Assembly: GCF_003574965.1 (NCBI RefSeq)
Contig: NZ_CP032317.1
Span: 1,178,001-1,242,000 of the forward strand
From: Hymenobacter oligotrophus
GTDB taxonomy: Bacteria > Bacteroidota > Bacteroidia > Cytophagales > Hymenobacteraceae
Direction: 5' to 3'
DNA: 64,000 nucleotides
Each line of letters starts with the position of its first letter. Position 1 is the first letter of the stretch. Both the position numbers and the translations under genes were made by a program. Below the pieces are notes generated by a model. It did no database searches, had not been told where the DNA came from, and saw only the letters and a program-made list of their open reading frames with translations. Below, piece by piece: positions 15,952 through 26,301 of this stretch.

Positions 15952-17970
15952 TTACTCGACTTTCAGGAAGCGCGCCCACTGGCTGCCAGTGCTCAGGCGC
16001 ACAAAGTATACGCCGGCTGCCAGGCCCCGCACGTTCACAACGGGGTTGCCGGGCTGCAGCGTTTGGCGCAGGGCTACCCGTCCGCGGGCATCCACCACCA
16101 GCACTTCGGCGGGTTGCCGCAACCCCGCTTGCACCACCAGGTTATCGGTGGCAGGGTTGGGCAACAGTTGCAGGCCGTCGGCCTCGGGCTCGGCGGTGCT
16201 GGCGTGGTCGAGTATCCACTGGTTGGGGTCTACCTCAACGCCCGTAACGAGCTGGCCGGCGGGTACCGGTACCTCAAAGCTTTGCACCGGCTGGGTTTGG
16301 CGCAGTCGTACTACCCCCGATTGCCCCGAGGCGTAGCGAATAAGGTAGTCTACCTCGGTGTCGAAAAACGGCGTTACGCTGGCCATGCTAACGGTTTCGG
16401 TTACGCGCAGCGACAGGGTGCTGCCGGCTTGGCGCCACGTGGCCCGGAACGTGGGGTAGCCCTCGCCGCGGTACCACTGGTCGAAAAAGAATTGCAGCGA
16501 GCGGCCGGCTTCCTGCTCAAAAACGCGCTGCAAGTCGCGGGTACGGGCCGTGCGGTTGGCGTAGGTGCTTTGGTAAGTGCGCAAAGCCCTGAAAAACTTG
16601 GCGTCGTCGTTGAGCAGGTAGCGCAGCATGTGCACCACCATCGCGCCTTTTTTGTAGCTCAGGCGCGAGCTGAAGATGCGGCCGACATTGGTGGTGTCGT
16701 TGGCGCGCACCGAGCCGCCGGGCTGAAACACGTTGGCGCGCGTAACCGGGTCGAGGGTAAAGCGGGCGGCGGTGCTGGCCTGGTCGATCCACTGGCGGGC
16801 TTCGGCGGCCGAGGCAAAGCGCGACAAGGCCAGGTATTCGCCGTAGCTAGCAAAGCCTTCGTTTAGCCAAATATCTTCCCAGGCGCCGCAGGTTACGTTG
16901 TCGCCAAACCACTGATGAAACAGCTCGTGGGCCGTGAGCGTGAAGTTGAAGCGGTCCTGCGTGGTCATGGTTTGGTGCTCCATGCCCCCGCCGATGGGCG
17001 CCATGGCGTGCCCGTACTTTTCGGCGGCAAACGGATACAAGCCCACTAAGCCCGAGAAGTGCTCGATGAATCCCGGTGTGCGGTCGATTTCGGCCCTGAA
17101 GTTGTCGAGCGTGGCTTGGTTGTAGACGTAGTTGACAACCGGAATGCGCGGCCCGCCCACGGGGTTGGCGTAGTTTACGTACTCCACGTAAGGCGCCACC
17201 GCCACCGAAATAAGGTAATAAGCAATGGGGTAGCGCGAGTGCCATTCGTAGCGGCTGCGGCCGTTGGGCAAGGGCGTGATGCGCTTCAGCAGCCCGTTGG
17301 AGCCCACTTTGTTGGTGCTGGCCGTGGTAACCCACACCGCGCACGAATCGGCCTTATCGGTGAGCACCTGCTTGCACGGAAACCACTCGTGCGCGCTGTA
17401 CGGCTCTGATAAGCTCCAGGTAACCCCCGCGCCCGCCACCACGGCCGTGTTCAGGGCGTTGCCAATGGCGGCGGTGTTGCCGTTGGGGGCCGTGCCGCGG
17501 TAGTAAATGCGCGCCTCGAACGAGGCGCCCGGCGCTACGGCCTGCGGCAGGGCGGCAGTTACGTCGTGGCCGGCGCGGCGCCAGCCCGCGCTGCGCCGGC
17601 CCACCACCACCGAGTCGATAAGGTAGCCGCTGCCGTTGGCGTTGCGGTTGTAAAGCTCAAAGGCCAGCGAATCGAGCGGCTGCGCAGTTTTGTTGCGGGC
17701 CCGCAGCACCACATGGCCGCTCACGTCGCGCGAGTTGTTTTGCAGGGCTAGGTCGAGCTTGTAAAACGCCACGTCGTATCGCTCCATTTTCTCGCGGTGG
17801 CGCAGCGTGGCGCTCGGCCGGCCGAGCGCGGTGCTCGTCAGGCGCGTGCGTGCGCATGCCTCGCCGCCCGCGGCCAAATCGGCCGCGCTCAGGCGCGTGG
17901 CGGCTGTTTGCGCGCCGGCTGGCACCGCAACACCTAGGGCCAGCAACATCAGGGTAGCGGATATGCGCAT
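15952..17970 (-). CDS. M1 family aminopeptidase with type IX secretion sorting domain
   Basis: 672 residues. A signal peptide ends near residue 20 (PAGAQT). The M1 beta-sandwich N-domain is followed by the catalytic core: GGGMEH (327-332, the GxMEN-like exopeptidase motif) and the zinc site HELFH (348-352) with Glu371 eighteen residues later (WLNEGFASYGE). Residues about 598-672 are a type A T9SS C-terminal sorting domain (LLPNPATDNLVV; GLAAGVYFVRL), so the enzyme is expected at the cell surface or outside. It would trim N-terminal residues from external peptides. Head-to-head distance to the next gene is 181 bases. Confidence 0.93.
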   Translation of the reverse strand: MRISATLMLLALGVAVPAGAQTAATRLSAADLAAGGEACARTRLTSTALGRPSATLRHREKMERYDVAFYKLDLALQNNSRDVSGHVVLRARNKTAQPLDSLAFELYNRNANGSGYLIDSVVVGRRSAGWRRAGHDVTAALPQAVAPGASFEARIYYRGTAPNGNTAAIGNALNTAVVAGAGVTWSLSEPYSAHEWFPCKQVLTDKADSCAVWVTTASTNKVGSNGLLKRITPLPNGRSRYEWHSRYPIAYYLISVAVAPYVEYVNYANPVGGPRIPVVNYVYNQATLDNFRAEIDRTPGFIEHFSGLVGLYPFAAEKYGHAMAPIGGGMEHQTMTTQDRFNFTLTAHELFHQWFGDNVTCGAWEDIWLNEGFASYGEYLALSRFASAAEARQWIDQASTAARFTLDPVTRANVFQPGGSVRANDTTNVGRIFSSRLSYKKGAMVVHMLRYLLNDDAKFFRALRTYQSTYANRTARTRDLQRVFEQEAGRSLQFFFDQWYRGEGYPTFRATWRQAGSTLSLRVTETVSMASVTPFFDTEVDYLIRYASGQSGVVRLRQTQPVQSFEVPVPAGQLVTGVEVDPNQWILDHASTAEPEADGLQLLPNPATDNLVVQAGLRQPAEVLVVDARGRVALRQTLQPGNPVVNVRGLAAGVYFVRLSTGSQWARFLKVE

Positions 17971-18151
17971 AGCGTGTGTGAATTAGCGGCGGCGCGGTTG
18001 CCGCCCGTTTTCCAACCAATGACCCGCCTCGCCGCGGCCGGGCTGCAATCTTAACGCTCTTAGGCTACGCAATAAGCCACTGATTGTGTTATCTTTTGCT
18101 ACGCAAGCCGGTGCTGGCCGGCGTTTCGCCACTACCTATTCGCCGCTTTGT

Positions 18152-20389
18152 ATGATCTGGTACCGCTACGCATGGCTTGGGTTGTTGCTGCTGCTGCTGG
18201 CACCTAGGGCCAGGGCCACGCATATTGTGGGCGGCGAGCTGGATTTGCAGCACCAATCGGGCAACCAATACCGCCTCACGCTCACGTTGTATTTCGACGC
18301 AGTAAATGGCAGCTCCGGAGCGCTCGACAACGACGCCACGGCCGGCATTTTTGAACGCGGCACCAACCGGCGCGTGCGCGACGTGACCCTGCCGCTGGTA
18401 GGCAACACGTTTGTGCCGTACACCAGTGTGGCCTGCGCCATTGGCTCGCTCAGCACGCGCAAGCTGGTCTACTCCAGCCTCATCGAGATGACGCCCGCGC
18501 AGTACGGCGCAGCCAGCGGTTACTACGTGGCCGTGGAGCGCTGCTGCCGCAACGGCGTCATCAACAACATTGTGCTGCCCGGCGACGCCGGCCAAACCTA
18601 CTACCTCGAGTTTCCGGCGGTGGTGCGCAACGGGCAAGCGTTTCGCAACTCGTCGCCGCGCATCTTTCCGCCCCTAAGCGACTATGCCTGCATCAACGAG
18701 CTGTTCTACTTCGACTTTGGCGGGCAGGACGCCGACGGCGACTCGCTGGTGTACGAAATGGCCACGCCCCTCAACGGCCACGCCAACACCCTTACGCCGC
18801 GCCCCGGGCAGGCCCAGCCCGCCCCCTACCGCGAAATAACCTGGCAAACAGGCCTGAGCGTGAGCAACCAAATGCCCGGCGCACCCACGCTCTCGGTTGA
18901 CCGCAGCACCGGCCGCCTCACGGTGCGGCCCACGCGCCAGGGCTTGTTTGTGTTTGCCGTGAAGTGCCTGGAGTACCGCCGCGGCGTGAAAATTGGCGAA
19001 GTGCGCCGCGATTTTCAGCTGCTGGTAATCAGCTGCCCGCGCAACCAAACCCCGCAGCTTACGGTGCGCCCGCCCGGCCCCCCCCGCGGCACCTACCGCG
19101 AGGGCCGCGACACGCTGCGGCTGCTACCGGGCCAAAACCGCTGCCTTCGCCTCAACTTCACCGACATCGACCCCGCCTCGGCCCTGCAGCTCGAGTTGCG
19201 GGCCATAAACTTTGCCCAAAACCTGGTGCCGGCGCCCACCTTGCGGCAGGGTACAGTGCGGGCGCCGGGACAGCCCGATACGCTCACGTCCGAAATTTGC
19301 TTTCCGGCGTGTTTCAGCAGCGGCGGCAAGGTGTTTCTGCTCGATGTGATTGTGGCCGACAACGGTTGCAGCTTGCCCCGCCGCGACACCGTGCGCGTGG
19401 CTTTTACGGCCGATGCCCCGCCCAACCAATTGCCCACCGTAGCGCTGGTGGGCGGCCCCGCCACGCTGCCGGTGCAAGCCCAAGTTGGCGACGTGCTGGA
19501 GTTTGAGGTGCAGGGCCTCGATGCTGACCTCGACGCCGTAACCCTGGAGCTTACCGGCCGCGGCTTTACGCCGGCCCAGGTAGGCGCGCAGCTGGTGGCC
19601 GTGAGCAGCGCCCCCGGGCGCACCGTGGCCCGGTTTCGGTGGCAGGTTGATTGCCGGGCCGTGGAGCGTGGCCTGCACGAGTTTCAGCTGGTGGCCGCGG
19701 CCAACCCCTGCCAGCAACGGCAAGCCAGCGCCACCTTGCTGCTGCCGGTGCAGGTAAATTACCGCAACACCGCTCCCAGGCTGGCTAGCACGTTTCCGCC
19801 GGCCTCGCCCAACCCCGCCGACCCGCCCGTGCTGATACGCCTGCCCATAGGTGGCGTGTACGAGGCCACCCTCGACGGCACCGACGCCGACCTCGACGGG
19901 CTTACCCTTACGGCCGTGGGCACCAACTTCGAGCTGGCGGCCATGGGCATGAGCATGAGCAGCCGCGGCGCGCCGGGCTCGACCACGGGCAAGTTTGTGT
20001 GGCAGGCAACGTGTGCCGGCGTGGGGCAAGAGCCGCTGGAGGTTACGTTTACGCTTGCCGACAACACCTGCCGCCCGGTGCCGCAGCAACGGGTGGTGCA
20101 TTTTGCGGTGGAGCGCCCCACGGCACCCGAGTTTGTGCCGCCCAACGTGTTCACGCCCAACAACGACGGCCGCAACGACTACTTTGAGTTGCCCACCTTG
20201 CCCCCCGATTTCTGCGAGCAGCGCTTTGCTTCCGTTTCGGTGTTTAGCCGCTGGGGCAACAAAGTGTACCAGTCGGCCGACCGCGCTTTCCGTTGGAACG
20301 GCAAGGGCGTGCCCGAAGGCGTGTACTACTACCTGGTGGAGTACACCGACGGGCGCTCCTTTAAGGGCACCGTTACGGTAATTCCCTAG
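18152..20389 (+). CDS. Large secreted protein with gliding-motility-associated C-terminal (type B T9SS) domain
   Basis: 745 residues. A signal peptide lies at 1-25 (LLLLLLAPRARATHIVGG; cleavage near ARA). The mature protein is beta-rich. Near residue 30 it begins THIVGGELDLQH, the usual opening of a large family of Bacteroidota adhesin-like proteins. Residues about 430-650 hold two Ig/cadherin-like repeats with the motif DADLDxVTLELTG and DADLDGLTLTAVG. The last 85 residues are the gliding motility-associated C-terminal domain: PPNVFTPNNDGRNDYFEL, VFSRWGNKVYQS, PEGVYYYLVEY. This domain directs export by the type IX system with a SprF partner. It is probably an adhesin or gliding-related surface protein. 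Confidence 0.88.
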   Translation: MIWYRYAWLGLLLLLLAPRARATHIVGGELDLQHQSGNQYRLTLTLYFDAVNGSSGALDNDATAGIFERGTNRRVRDVTLPLVGNTFVPYTSVACAIGSLSTRKLVYSSLIEMTPAQYGAASGYYVAVERCCRNGVINNIVLPGDAGQTYYLEFPAVVRNGQAFRNSSPRIFPPLSDYACINELFYFDFGGQDADGDSLVYEMATPLNGHANTLTPRPGQAQPAPYREITWQTGLSVSNQMPGAPTLSVDRSTGRLTVRPTRQGLFVFAVKCLEYRRGVKIGEVRRDFQLLVISCPRNQTPQLTVRPPGPPRGTYREGRDTLRLLPGQNRCLRLNFTDIDPASALQLELRAINFAQNLVPAPTLRQGTVRAPGQPDTLTSEICFPACFSSGGKVFLLDVIVADNGCSLPRRDTVRVAFTADAPPNQLPTVALVGGPATLPVQAQVGDVLEFEVQGLDADLDAVTLELTGRGFTPAQVGAQLVAVSSAPGRTVARFRWQVDCRAVERGLHEFQLVAAANPCQQRQASATLLLPVQVNYRNTAPRLASTFPPASPNPADPPVLIRLPIGGVYEATLDGTDADLDGLTLTAVGTNFELAAMGMSMSSRGAPGSTTGKFVWQATCAGVGQEPLEVTFTLADNTCRPVPQQRVVHFAVERPTAPEFVPPNVFTPNNDGRNDYFELPTLPPDFCEQRFASVSVFSRWGNKVYQSADRAFRWNGKGVPEGVYYYLVEYTDGRSFKGTVTVIP

Positions 20390-20409
20390 GTGCCCAAAGC
20401 CGCAAACAG

Positions 20410-20447
20410 CCAAAAGGGCCGCCGGCACACGCCGGCGGCCCTTTTGG
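20410..20447. terminator. Bidirectional terminator between convergent genes
   Basis: A 17-bp perfect stem, CCAAAAGGGCCGCCGGC (20410-20426) and its complement (20431-20447), loop ACAC. The T-tract is built into the arms on both strands. Confidence 0.8.
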
Positions 20448-20464
20448 CGCAGCCCAAGGCCGCG

Positions 20465-21109
20465 CTAAAACAAAAATAGAAACAACATAAACAGCGCCAC
20501 CCACAAGCCGTCGATGAAGTGCCAGTAGGTGTTCAGCAAACGCAGTTGCAGGCGGCGGTAGGGGTTGCGGATAAACACCAGCGTGCGGACGCCGTCGCGG
20601 GCGGCGTACACGGTGCGCACCAGCAGCACAAGCAAAAACAGCATGCCTCCGAGCAAGTGCACAATGTGCAGGGCCGAAATCAGGTACACGTACGTGCCCG
20701 ACGGCTCGCCCGTGAAAAAGATGCCTTGCTGGTTGAGCTCGCGCCAACCCAGCAACTGCAGGCCGGCAAAAATGCACCCCAAAATAAGCGTCGAACTCAG
20801 GCAGCGCGTCAGGCCGGCCACGTTGTCCTCGCGGTAAAGGCGCTGGGCTTGGCTGAGCACGTAGCTGCTGGCCACCAGCACCACCGTGCTCAGCGAAAAC
20901 CACCTAGGGAACGGGTGCACACTGCCCACCGAGCCGTTGTTGGCCCTGTTTTGAATGTAGAGCGCCACCAAAATGGCAAACAGCACCGTTACGCCCACCA
21001 GGCTTAGGTACAGCAGCATCATCAGCGGAGGCACTTTTTCGATGCGTGCGAAGGCCGGCGCTGGCCGCCCCGCTCCCACTTTGTCCTTACGTTCCTTGTC
21101 TGAATTCAT
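20465..21109 (-). CDS. Cytochrome c oxidase subunit III-like protein
   Basis: 214 residues with five predicted transmembrane helices (about 28-50, 70-88, 100-118, 136-160, 186-210), the number typical of short bacterial heme-copper oxidase subunit III proteins. Family-like segments include ALHIVHLLGGMLFLLVLLV and LNTYWHFIDGLWVALFMLF, the latter close to the conserved YWHFVDxxW motif. It would assemble with oxidase subunits I and II in the inner membrane. No other oxidase subunit is encoded nearby, so it is an isolated copy; it could also be an accessory paralogue. Confidence 0.85.
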   Translation of the reverse strand: MNSDKERKDKVGAGRPAPAFARIEKVPPLMMLLYLSLVGVTVLFAILVALYIQNRANNGSVGSVHPFPRWFSLSTVVLVASSYVLSQAQRLYREDNVAGLTRCLSSTLILGCIFAGLQLLGWRELNQQGIFFTGEPSGTYVYLISALHIVHLLGGMLFLLVLLVRTVYAARDGVRTLVFIRNPYRRLQLRLLNTYWHFIDGLWVALFMLFLFLF

Positions 21110-21257
21110 GGCCTGAAGCAGTGGCTAATGCACCGCCTGCCTAAGACCGCCAGAAGCGCAAATGGTTTTGCGGGCGTTTTGCGAGAGGTGCTTCTAACAA
21201 GGTACGCAAAAACGAGGGCGGCGGCCAGCCGATTCGGCGCTTTTTCGCCCGGCCGCC

Positions 21258-21599
21258 TCAGCCCCTGAAAAACGCGCCAATCTTCCCCAGAACGGCGTTT
21301 AGCGTGATTTTTGGGCCGCGCCCGGCGCCAAACGTTACCCAAGTTTTGCCCGCCACGCGCAAATCGAGCACCAGCCCAAGGCGCAGCATCAAGTCGTTGA
21401 GCTGCTGCAAGGGGTCGGGCGCGCCGGGCGGTTTGGGCTTTTTGGGCCCGCTATTTTTGCCCGCGCCCGTAAGCTCGTCGAGCACCTGCGCGCTGGGTAA
21501 GTTGAGGATGATGTACGTGCCGGCGGCGGCCAACTGGATGTCGTTGCCGTTCCAGGTTATCACCAACCGGGCCTCTAGGTCGAGCTCCTTAGCCACCAA
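21258..21599 (-). CDS. Small unknown protein, second gene of an overlapping pair
   Basis: 113 residues. It begins MVAKELDLEARLVITWNGND and is mostly beta-rich, with a lysine/proline/glycine linker (GPKKPKPPGAPD, about 51-62) that divides it into two parts. There is no signal peptide. The start codon lies inside the end of the upstream gene (11-base overlap, 21589-21599), so the two are surely cotranscribed and probably translationally coupled. Function not recognised. Both proteins seem to share a pattern of a short amphipathic strand region, and they may form a complex. Confidence 0.55.
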   Translation of the reverse strand: MVAKELDLEARLVITWNGNDIQLAAAGTYIILNLPSAQVLDELTGAGKNSGPKKPKPPGAPDPLQQLNDLMLRLGLVLDLRVAGKTWVTFGAGRGPKITLNAVLGKIGAFFRG

Positions 21600-21831
21600 T
21601 GCCGGGGTTGGGGTTGGCGGCGGGCAGCTGCGCAGGAGGCGGGTTGTCGCCTTTGGTGCGGATGCGCACCGAGCCGTTGATGCGCAGCGTGGTGGTGGCG
21701 GCGGGGTTTTTGGGGTTGGGCAGCTGCACTTCCATTTGCTCGAAGGTACAGGCCAGCTCTACCCCGCCCGAAAGCTTGGAGAGCAGCGAAGCGGCCATAT
21801 CGGCCCAATTGGATTGCGAAGAATCGGCCAT
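21589..21831 (-). CDS. Small unknown protein, first gene of an overlapping pair
   Basis: 80 residues starting MADSSQSNWADMAASLLSKL. The N-terminal 25 residues could be an amphipathic helix; the middle is beta-rich (VELACTFEQMEVQLPNP; TLRINGSVRI), and the tail is a Pro/Ala-rich disordered end. There is no export signal. It overlaps the following gene by 11 bases. No family is recognised. The start at 21831 is chosen over an in-frame ATG four codons upstream because both are possible and this one begins a better helix. Confidence 0.5.
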   Translation of the reverse strand: MADSSQSNWADMAASLLSKLSGGVELACTFEQMEVQLPNPKNPAATTTLRINGSVRIRTKGDNPPPAQLPAANPNPGIGG

Positions 21832-22000
21832 GCGAAGCGGCAAAAATTAAATGCGTTGATGCGAAACAGCCGCAAGAAAGGAACTGGGCCGCAGACCACC
21901 ATACGCAAGCCCCGGCCCGAGTGGTGCATTATCCTAGGTCGCGGATTTGCGTATGCAGGCTGGGCCCCAAGCCCATCCGTTGTACCCCACAGCCCCAACC

Positions 22001-22822
22001 ATGCCAAACAACCTATTGCGCCAGCTGCTGTTGCCCGCGGCGGCGCTGGGCCTGCTCGCCGCCTGCACCCGGCCCGATACGGCGCCGCCCGTTGAGGCTG
22101 CGGCTGCGTCCCCCGCCGCCGAGGTGCAAACCGCCTCGCCCACTGCCTCGCCCGATTGCGGCCACCCCTTTGGCTTGTACCCCGAAACCGAGCTTACGTA
22201 CCAGCTCACCAACGAAAAGCGCCAGCCCCAAGGCATTCAGATATTGAAGGTGGCTACGATTGGTGAGAAACCCGCGGAGAAAAAAGCACCGGCTTATACG
22301 CAAGTGCTGCTCAAAAGCACGCTCTACGACAACAACAACCGCCTGCAGCTCAACGACGAGTTTCAGTACCTGTGCCGCAACGACACCGTGCTGACCGATG
22401 GCCGCCTGCTGCTTGACCCCGGCATGCTGCGCTCCTTCCGCGACCGGCGCTTTGCGTTTGAGCCGGTGCCGCTGGCCTGGCCCAACCAGCCCACCGCCGG
22501 CGCGCTGCCCGGCGGCAGCCTTACGGTACAGGTAAGCAGCCCCAGCGTGGACATTGCCAAGGTGATGACCAGCGTTACGAACCGCCGCGTAAGCGGCCCC
22601 GAAAACGTAACCGTGCCCGCCGGCACCTTTAGCTGCTACAAGGTGGAGTCGCGCTACGAGTACGTAACGCAAGCCCGCCCCGACCTGATCCGGCGCACCG
22701 TAAAGCAAGTTGTGGATTACTACGCGCCCAATGTGGGCATTGTGCGCACCGAAATGCGCGACCCCGACGGCGAACTGGACCACTCGGCCGAGCTGATAAA
22801 GCGTGCCCCCGGCCGCCGCTAA
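22001..22822 (+). CDS. Lipoprotein, DUF3108/TapB-like
   Basis: 273 residues. The lipobox LLAAC is at about residues 18-22, followed by an Ala/Pro/Thr-rich linker to about residue 52. The mature domain (about 55-265) is beta-rich and carries segments typical of the DUF3108-type lipid-binding-like fold: TYQLTNEKRQPQG, VPAGTFSCYKVESRYEYVT and VVDYYAPNVGIVRTEM. The phrase 'VPAGTFxCYKV...YxxPxxGxV' recurs in the family. The protein is presumably anchored in the outer or inner membrane. Function unknown. The start at 22001 places the lipobox correctly. Confidence 0.75.
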   Translation: MPNNLLRQLLLPAAALGLLAACTRPDTAPPVEAAAASPAAEVQTASPTASPDCGHPFGLYPETELTYQLTNEKRQPQGIQILKVATIGEKPAEKKAPAYTQVLLKSTLYDNNNRLQLNDEFQYLCRNDTVLTDGRLLLDPGMLRSFRDRRFAFEPVPLAWPNQPTAGALPGGSLTVQVSSPSVDIAKVMTSVTNRRVSGPENVTVPAGTFSCYKVESRYEYVTQARPDLIRRTVKQVVDYYAPNVGIVRTEMRDPDGELDHSAELIKRAPGRR

Positions 22823-22837
22823 CGTGCTGCAATTGCG

Positions 22838-22845
22838 TATGTTTG
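22838..22845 (+). promoter_or_regulatory. Bacteroidota -7 box for the DUF4920 gene
   Basis: TATGTTTG matches TAnnTTTG and is 30 bases upstream of the ATG at 22876. No clear -33 element is visible because it would lie in the end of the upstream gene. Confidence 0.45.
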
Positions 22846-22875
22846 CGGCACGTTGCTAACCCTTAGTTGCTGCCC

Positions 22876-23373
22876 ATGAAACGCACCCTTTCGGCCCTTG
22901 CCATTACCCTGCTTGCCCTAGGTACCTGCCAGGCCCAAACCGCCCCCAGCAAAGCCACCGCCAGCAAGGCGGGCGCTGCAGCGGGCAAAACCTACGGCGC
23001 GGCCACCACTGCCGAGGGCGCACAGCCCATTGCGGCGCTGCCCACCGTGCTTGGCACCCGCGACTCGGTGCAGGTAAAGCTGGTAGGCCAGATTAGCGAA
23101 GTGTGCCAGAAAAAGGGCTGCTGGATGAAAATGCAGACCGCCGACGGCAAGCAAATGCAGGTGCGCTTCAAGAATTACGGCTTTTTTGTGCCCGCCGACC
23201 TGAAAGGCAAAACCGTGGTGGTAGACGGCTGGGCCCGCCGCGAGGTGATGCCCGTGGCCAAGCTGCAGCACTACGCACAGGACGCCGGCAAATCGGCTAA
23301 AGAAGTGGCCGCCATTACCAAAGACGAGCAGCAAATCAATTTTGTAGCCACCGGCGTACTCGTGAAAGAGTAA
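22876..23373 (+). CDS. DUF4920 exported protein
   Basis: 165 residues. A signal peptide ends near residue 20 (GTCQAQT), then a 30-residue Ala/Lys/Ser linker. The remainder is a DUF4920 domain, an OB-like barrel of Bacteroidota exported proteins. The segment SVQVKLVGQISEVCQKKGCWMKM holds the characteristic CQKKGCW pair of cysteines, followed by VRFKNYGFFVPADLKGKTVVVDGWA. The cysteines suggest metal binding or redox activity, but no reaction is established. It has its own promoter box and a terminator. Confidence 0.85.
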   Translation: MKRTLSALAITLLALGTCQAQTAPSKATASKAGAAAGKTYGAATTAEGAQPIAALPTVLGTRDSVQVKLVGQISEVCQKKGCWMKMQTADGKQMQVRFKNYGFFVPADLKGKTVVVDGWARREVMPVAKLQHYAQDAGKSAKEVAAITKDEQQINFVATGVLVKE

Positions 23374-23408
23374 GTACCTGGCCGCCCGGTTTTTGTAGAT
23401 GATTGTAG

Positions 23409-25529
<2,121 letters not shown>

Positions 25530-25643
25530 CGATTAGTTGGTGACGCCACCTGCTGCGGACACAACTTAATATAGCGCGGCACGAATTTGTGCGCCCGCGT
25601 TGTTTACCTTGGCAAAGCCTCACTTTCCTTTCCAACTACGGCC

Positions 25644-26024
25644 ATGCAAAAGCTGTTCTCCCTTGCCTTGTTGCTGCTGGTGCTGGGTTGCTCCAGCCCG
25701 TCGTCGGCGCAGGCACCGCGCACCACCACGCCCCAAGAAACCCAGCAACTCCTCGCGCAATCGGGTGTGGTGCTGCTCGATGTGCGCACGCCCGTTGAGT
25801 TTGGCGCCGGCCACCTCAAAGGGGCCCGCAACGTCAATTTCCTATCTACCGACTTTCCCGATGTGGTAGCTAAGCTCGATCCCAACGCCACCTACGTGCT
25901 GTACTGCGCTTCGGGCAACCGCTCAGGCAAAGCCGCCGCCCTGATGCAGGAAAAAGGCTTTAAGAACGTGGTAAACGCTGGCGGTTTTAATTCGCTGAAA
26001 GAAGCCGGCCTGCCCACCGAGTAA
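25644..26024 (+). CDS. Rhodanese-domain lipoprotein
   Basis: 126 residues. A lipobox (LVLGC, Cys16) makes it a likely lipoprotein of the periplasm or surface. Residues 28-124 are a single rhodanese domain: VVLLDVRTPVEFGAGHLKGA, then the active-site loop CASGNRSG with Cys88. Single-domain rhodaneses transfer sulfane sulfur to thiols or cyanide; the physiological acceptor is not evident. The start at 25644 places the signal properly. It follows ligA by 114 bases and is probably transcribed alone. Confidence 0.9.
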   Translation: MQKLFSLALLLLVLGCSSPSSAQAPRTTTPQETQQLLAQSGVVLLDVRTPVEFGAGHLKGARNVNFLSTDFPDVVAKLDPNATYVLYCASGNRSGKAAALMQEKGFKNVVNAGGFNSLKEAGLPTE

Positions 26025-26046
26025 CCCAAGCCTTTGCCCATCTGTC

Positions 26047-26216
26047 ATGTCGAGCAAAGCGAGACATCTGACGGGCTGACGCATAAAACTACCGTCATCC
26101 TGAGGCGCCAGCCGAAGGACCTTCCCACGCCTGCTGACACCGGATAGTATCCACTCACCTTCTCCTTATGGGGAAGGGGTCACCACGTGATAAGCTCCTT
26201 CCTTCGTCAGGATGAC
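26047..26216. repeat. Cluster of dispersed intergenic repeats
   Basis: Contains fragments of three families that recur elsewhere in the window: TGTCATGTCGAGC...GAGACATCT (also 40985-41013 and 41184-41212); GTCATCCTGAGGCGCCAGCC with GAAGGACCTT (also 41025-41060 and 60730-60760); and CCTGCTGAC...GGATAGTATCCACTC with CCTTCTCCTT (inverted copy at about 41090-41150). The end, CTCCTTCCTTCGTCAGGATGACA (26191-26213), is a half copy of the hairpin repeat at 28253-28335. No coding potential. Confidence 0.65.
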
Positions 26217-26244
26217 AAGAACAAGCGTTGCCGACGCTGCCTGC

Positions 26245-26290
26245 CGCACAAAAAAGCCCGGCCACCTAGGTGGCCGGGCTTTTTTGTGCG
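26245..26290. terminator. 46-bp perfect palindromic bidirectional terminator
   Basis: CGCACAAAAAAGCCCGGCC followed by ACCTAGGT and the exact complement: a perfect 46-bp palindrome with A- and T-tracts at the two ends, so it can stop transcription in both directions. The iterated motif CCTAGG forms the exact centre. It lies 11 bases after the stop codon of the minus-strand deacetylase gene. Confidence 0.85.
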
Positions 26291-26301
26291 ATGCCCGTAG
26301 G

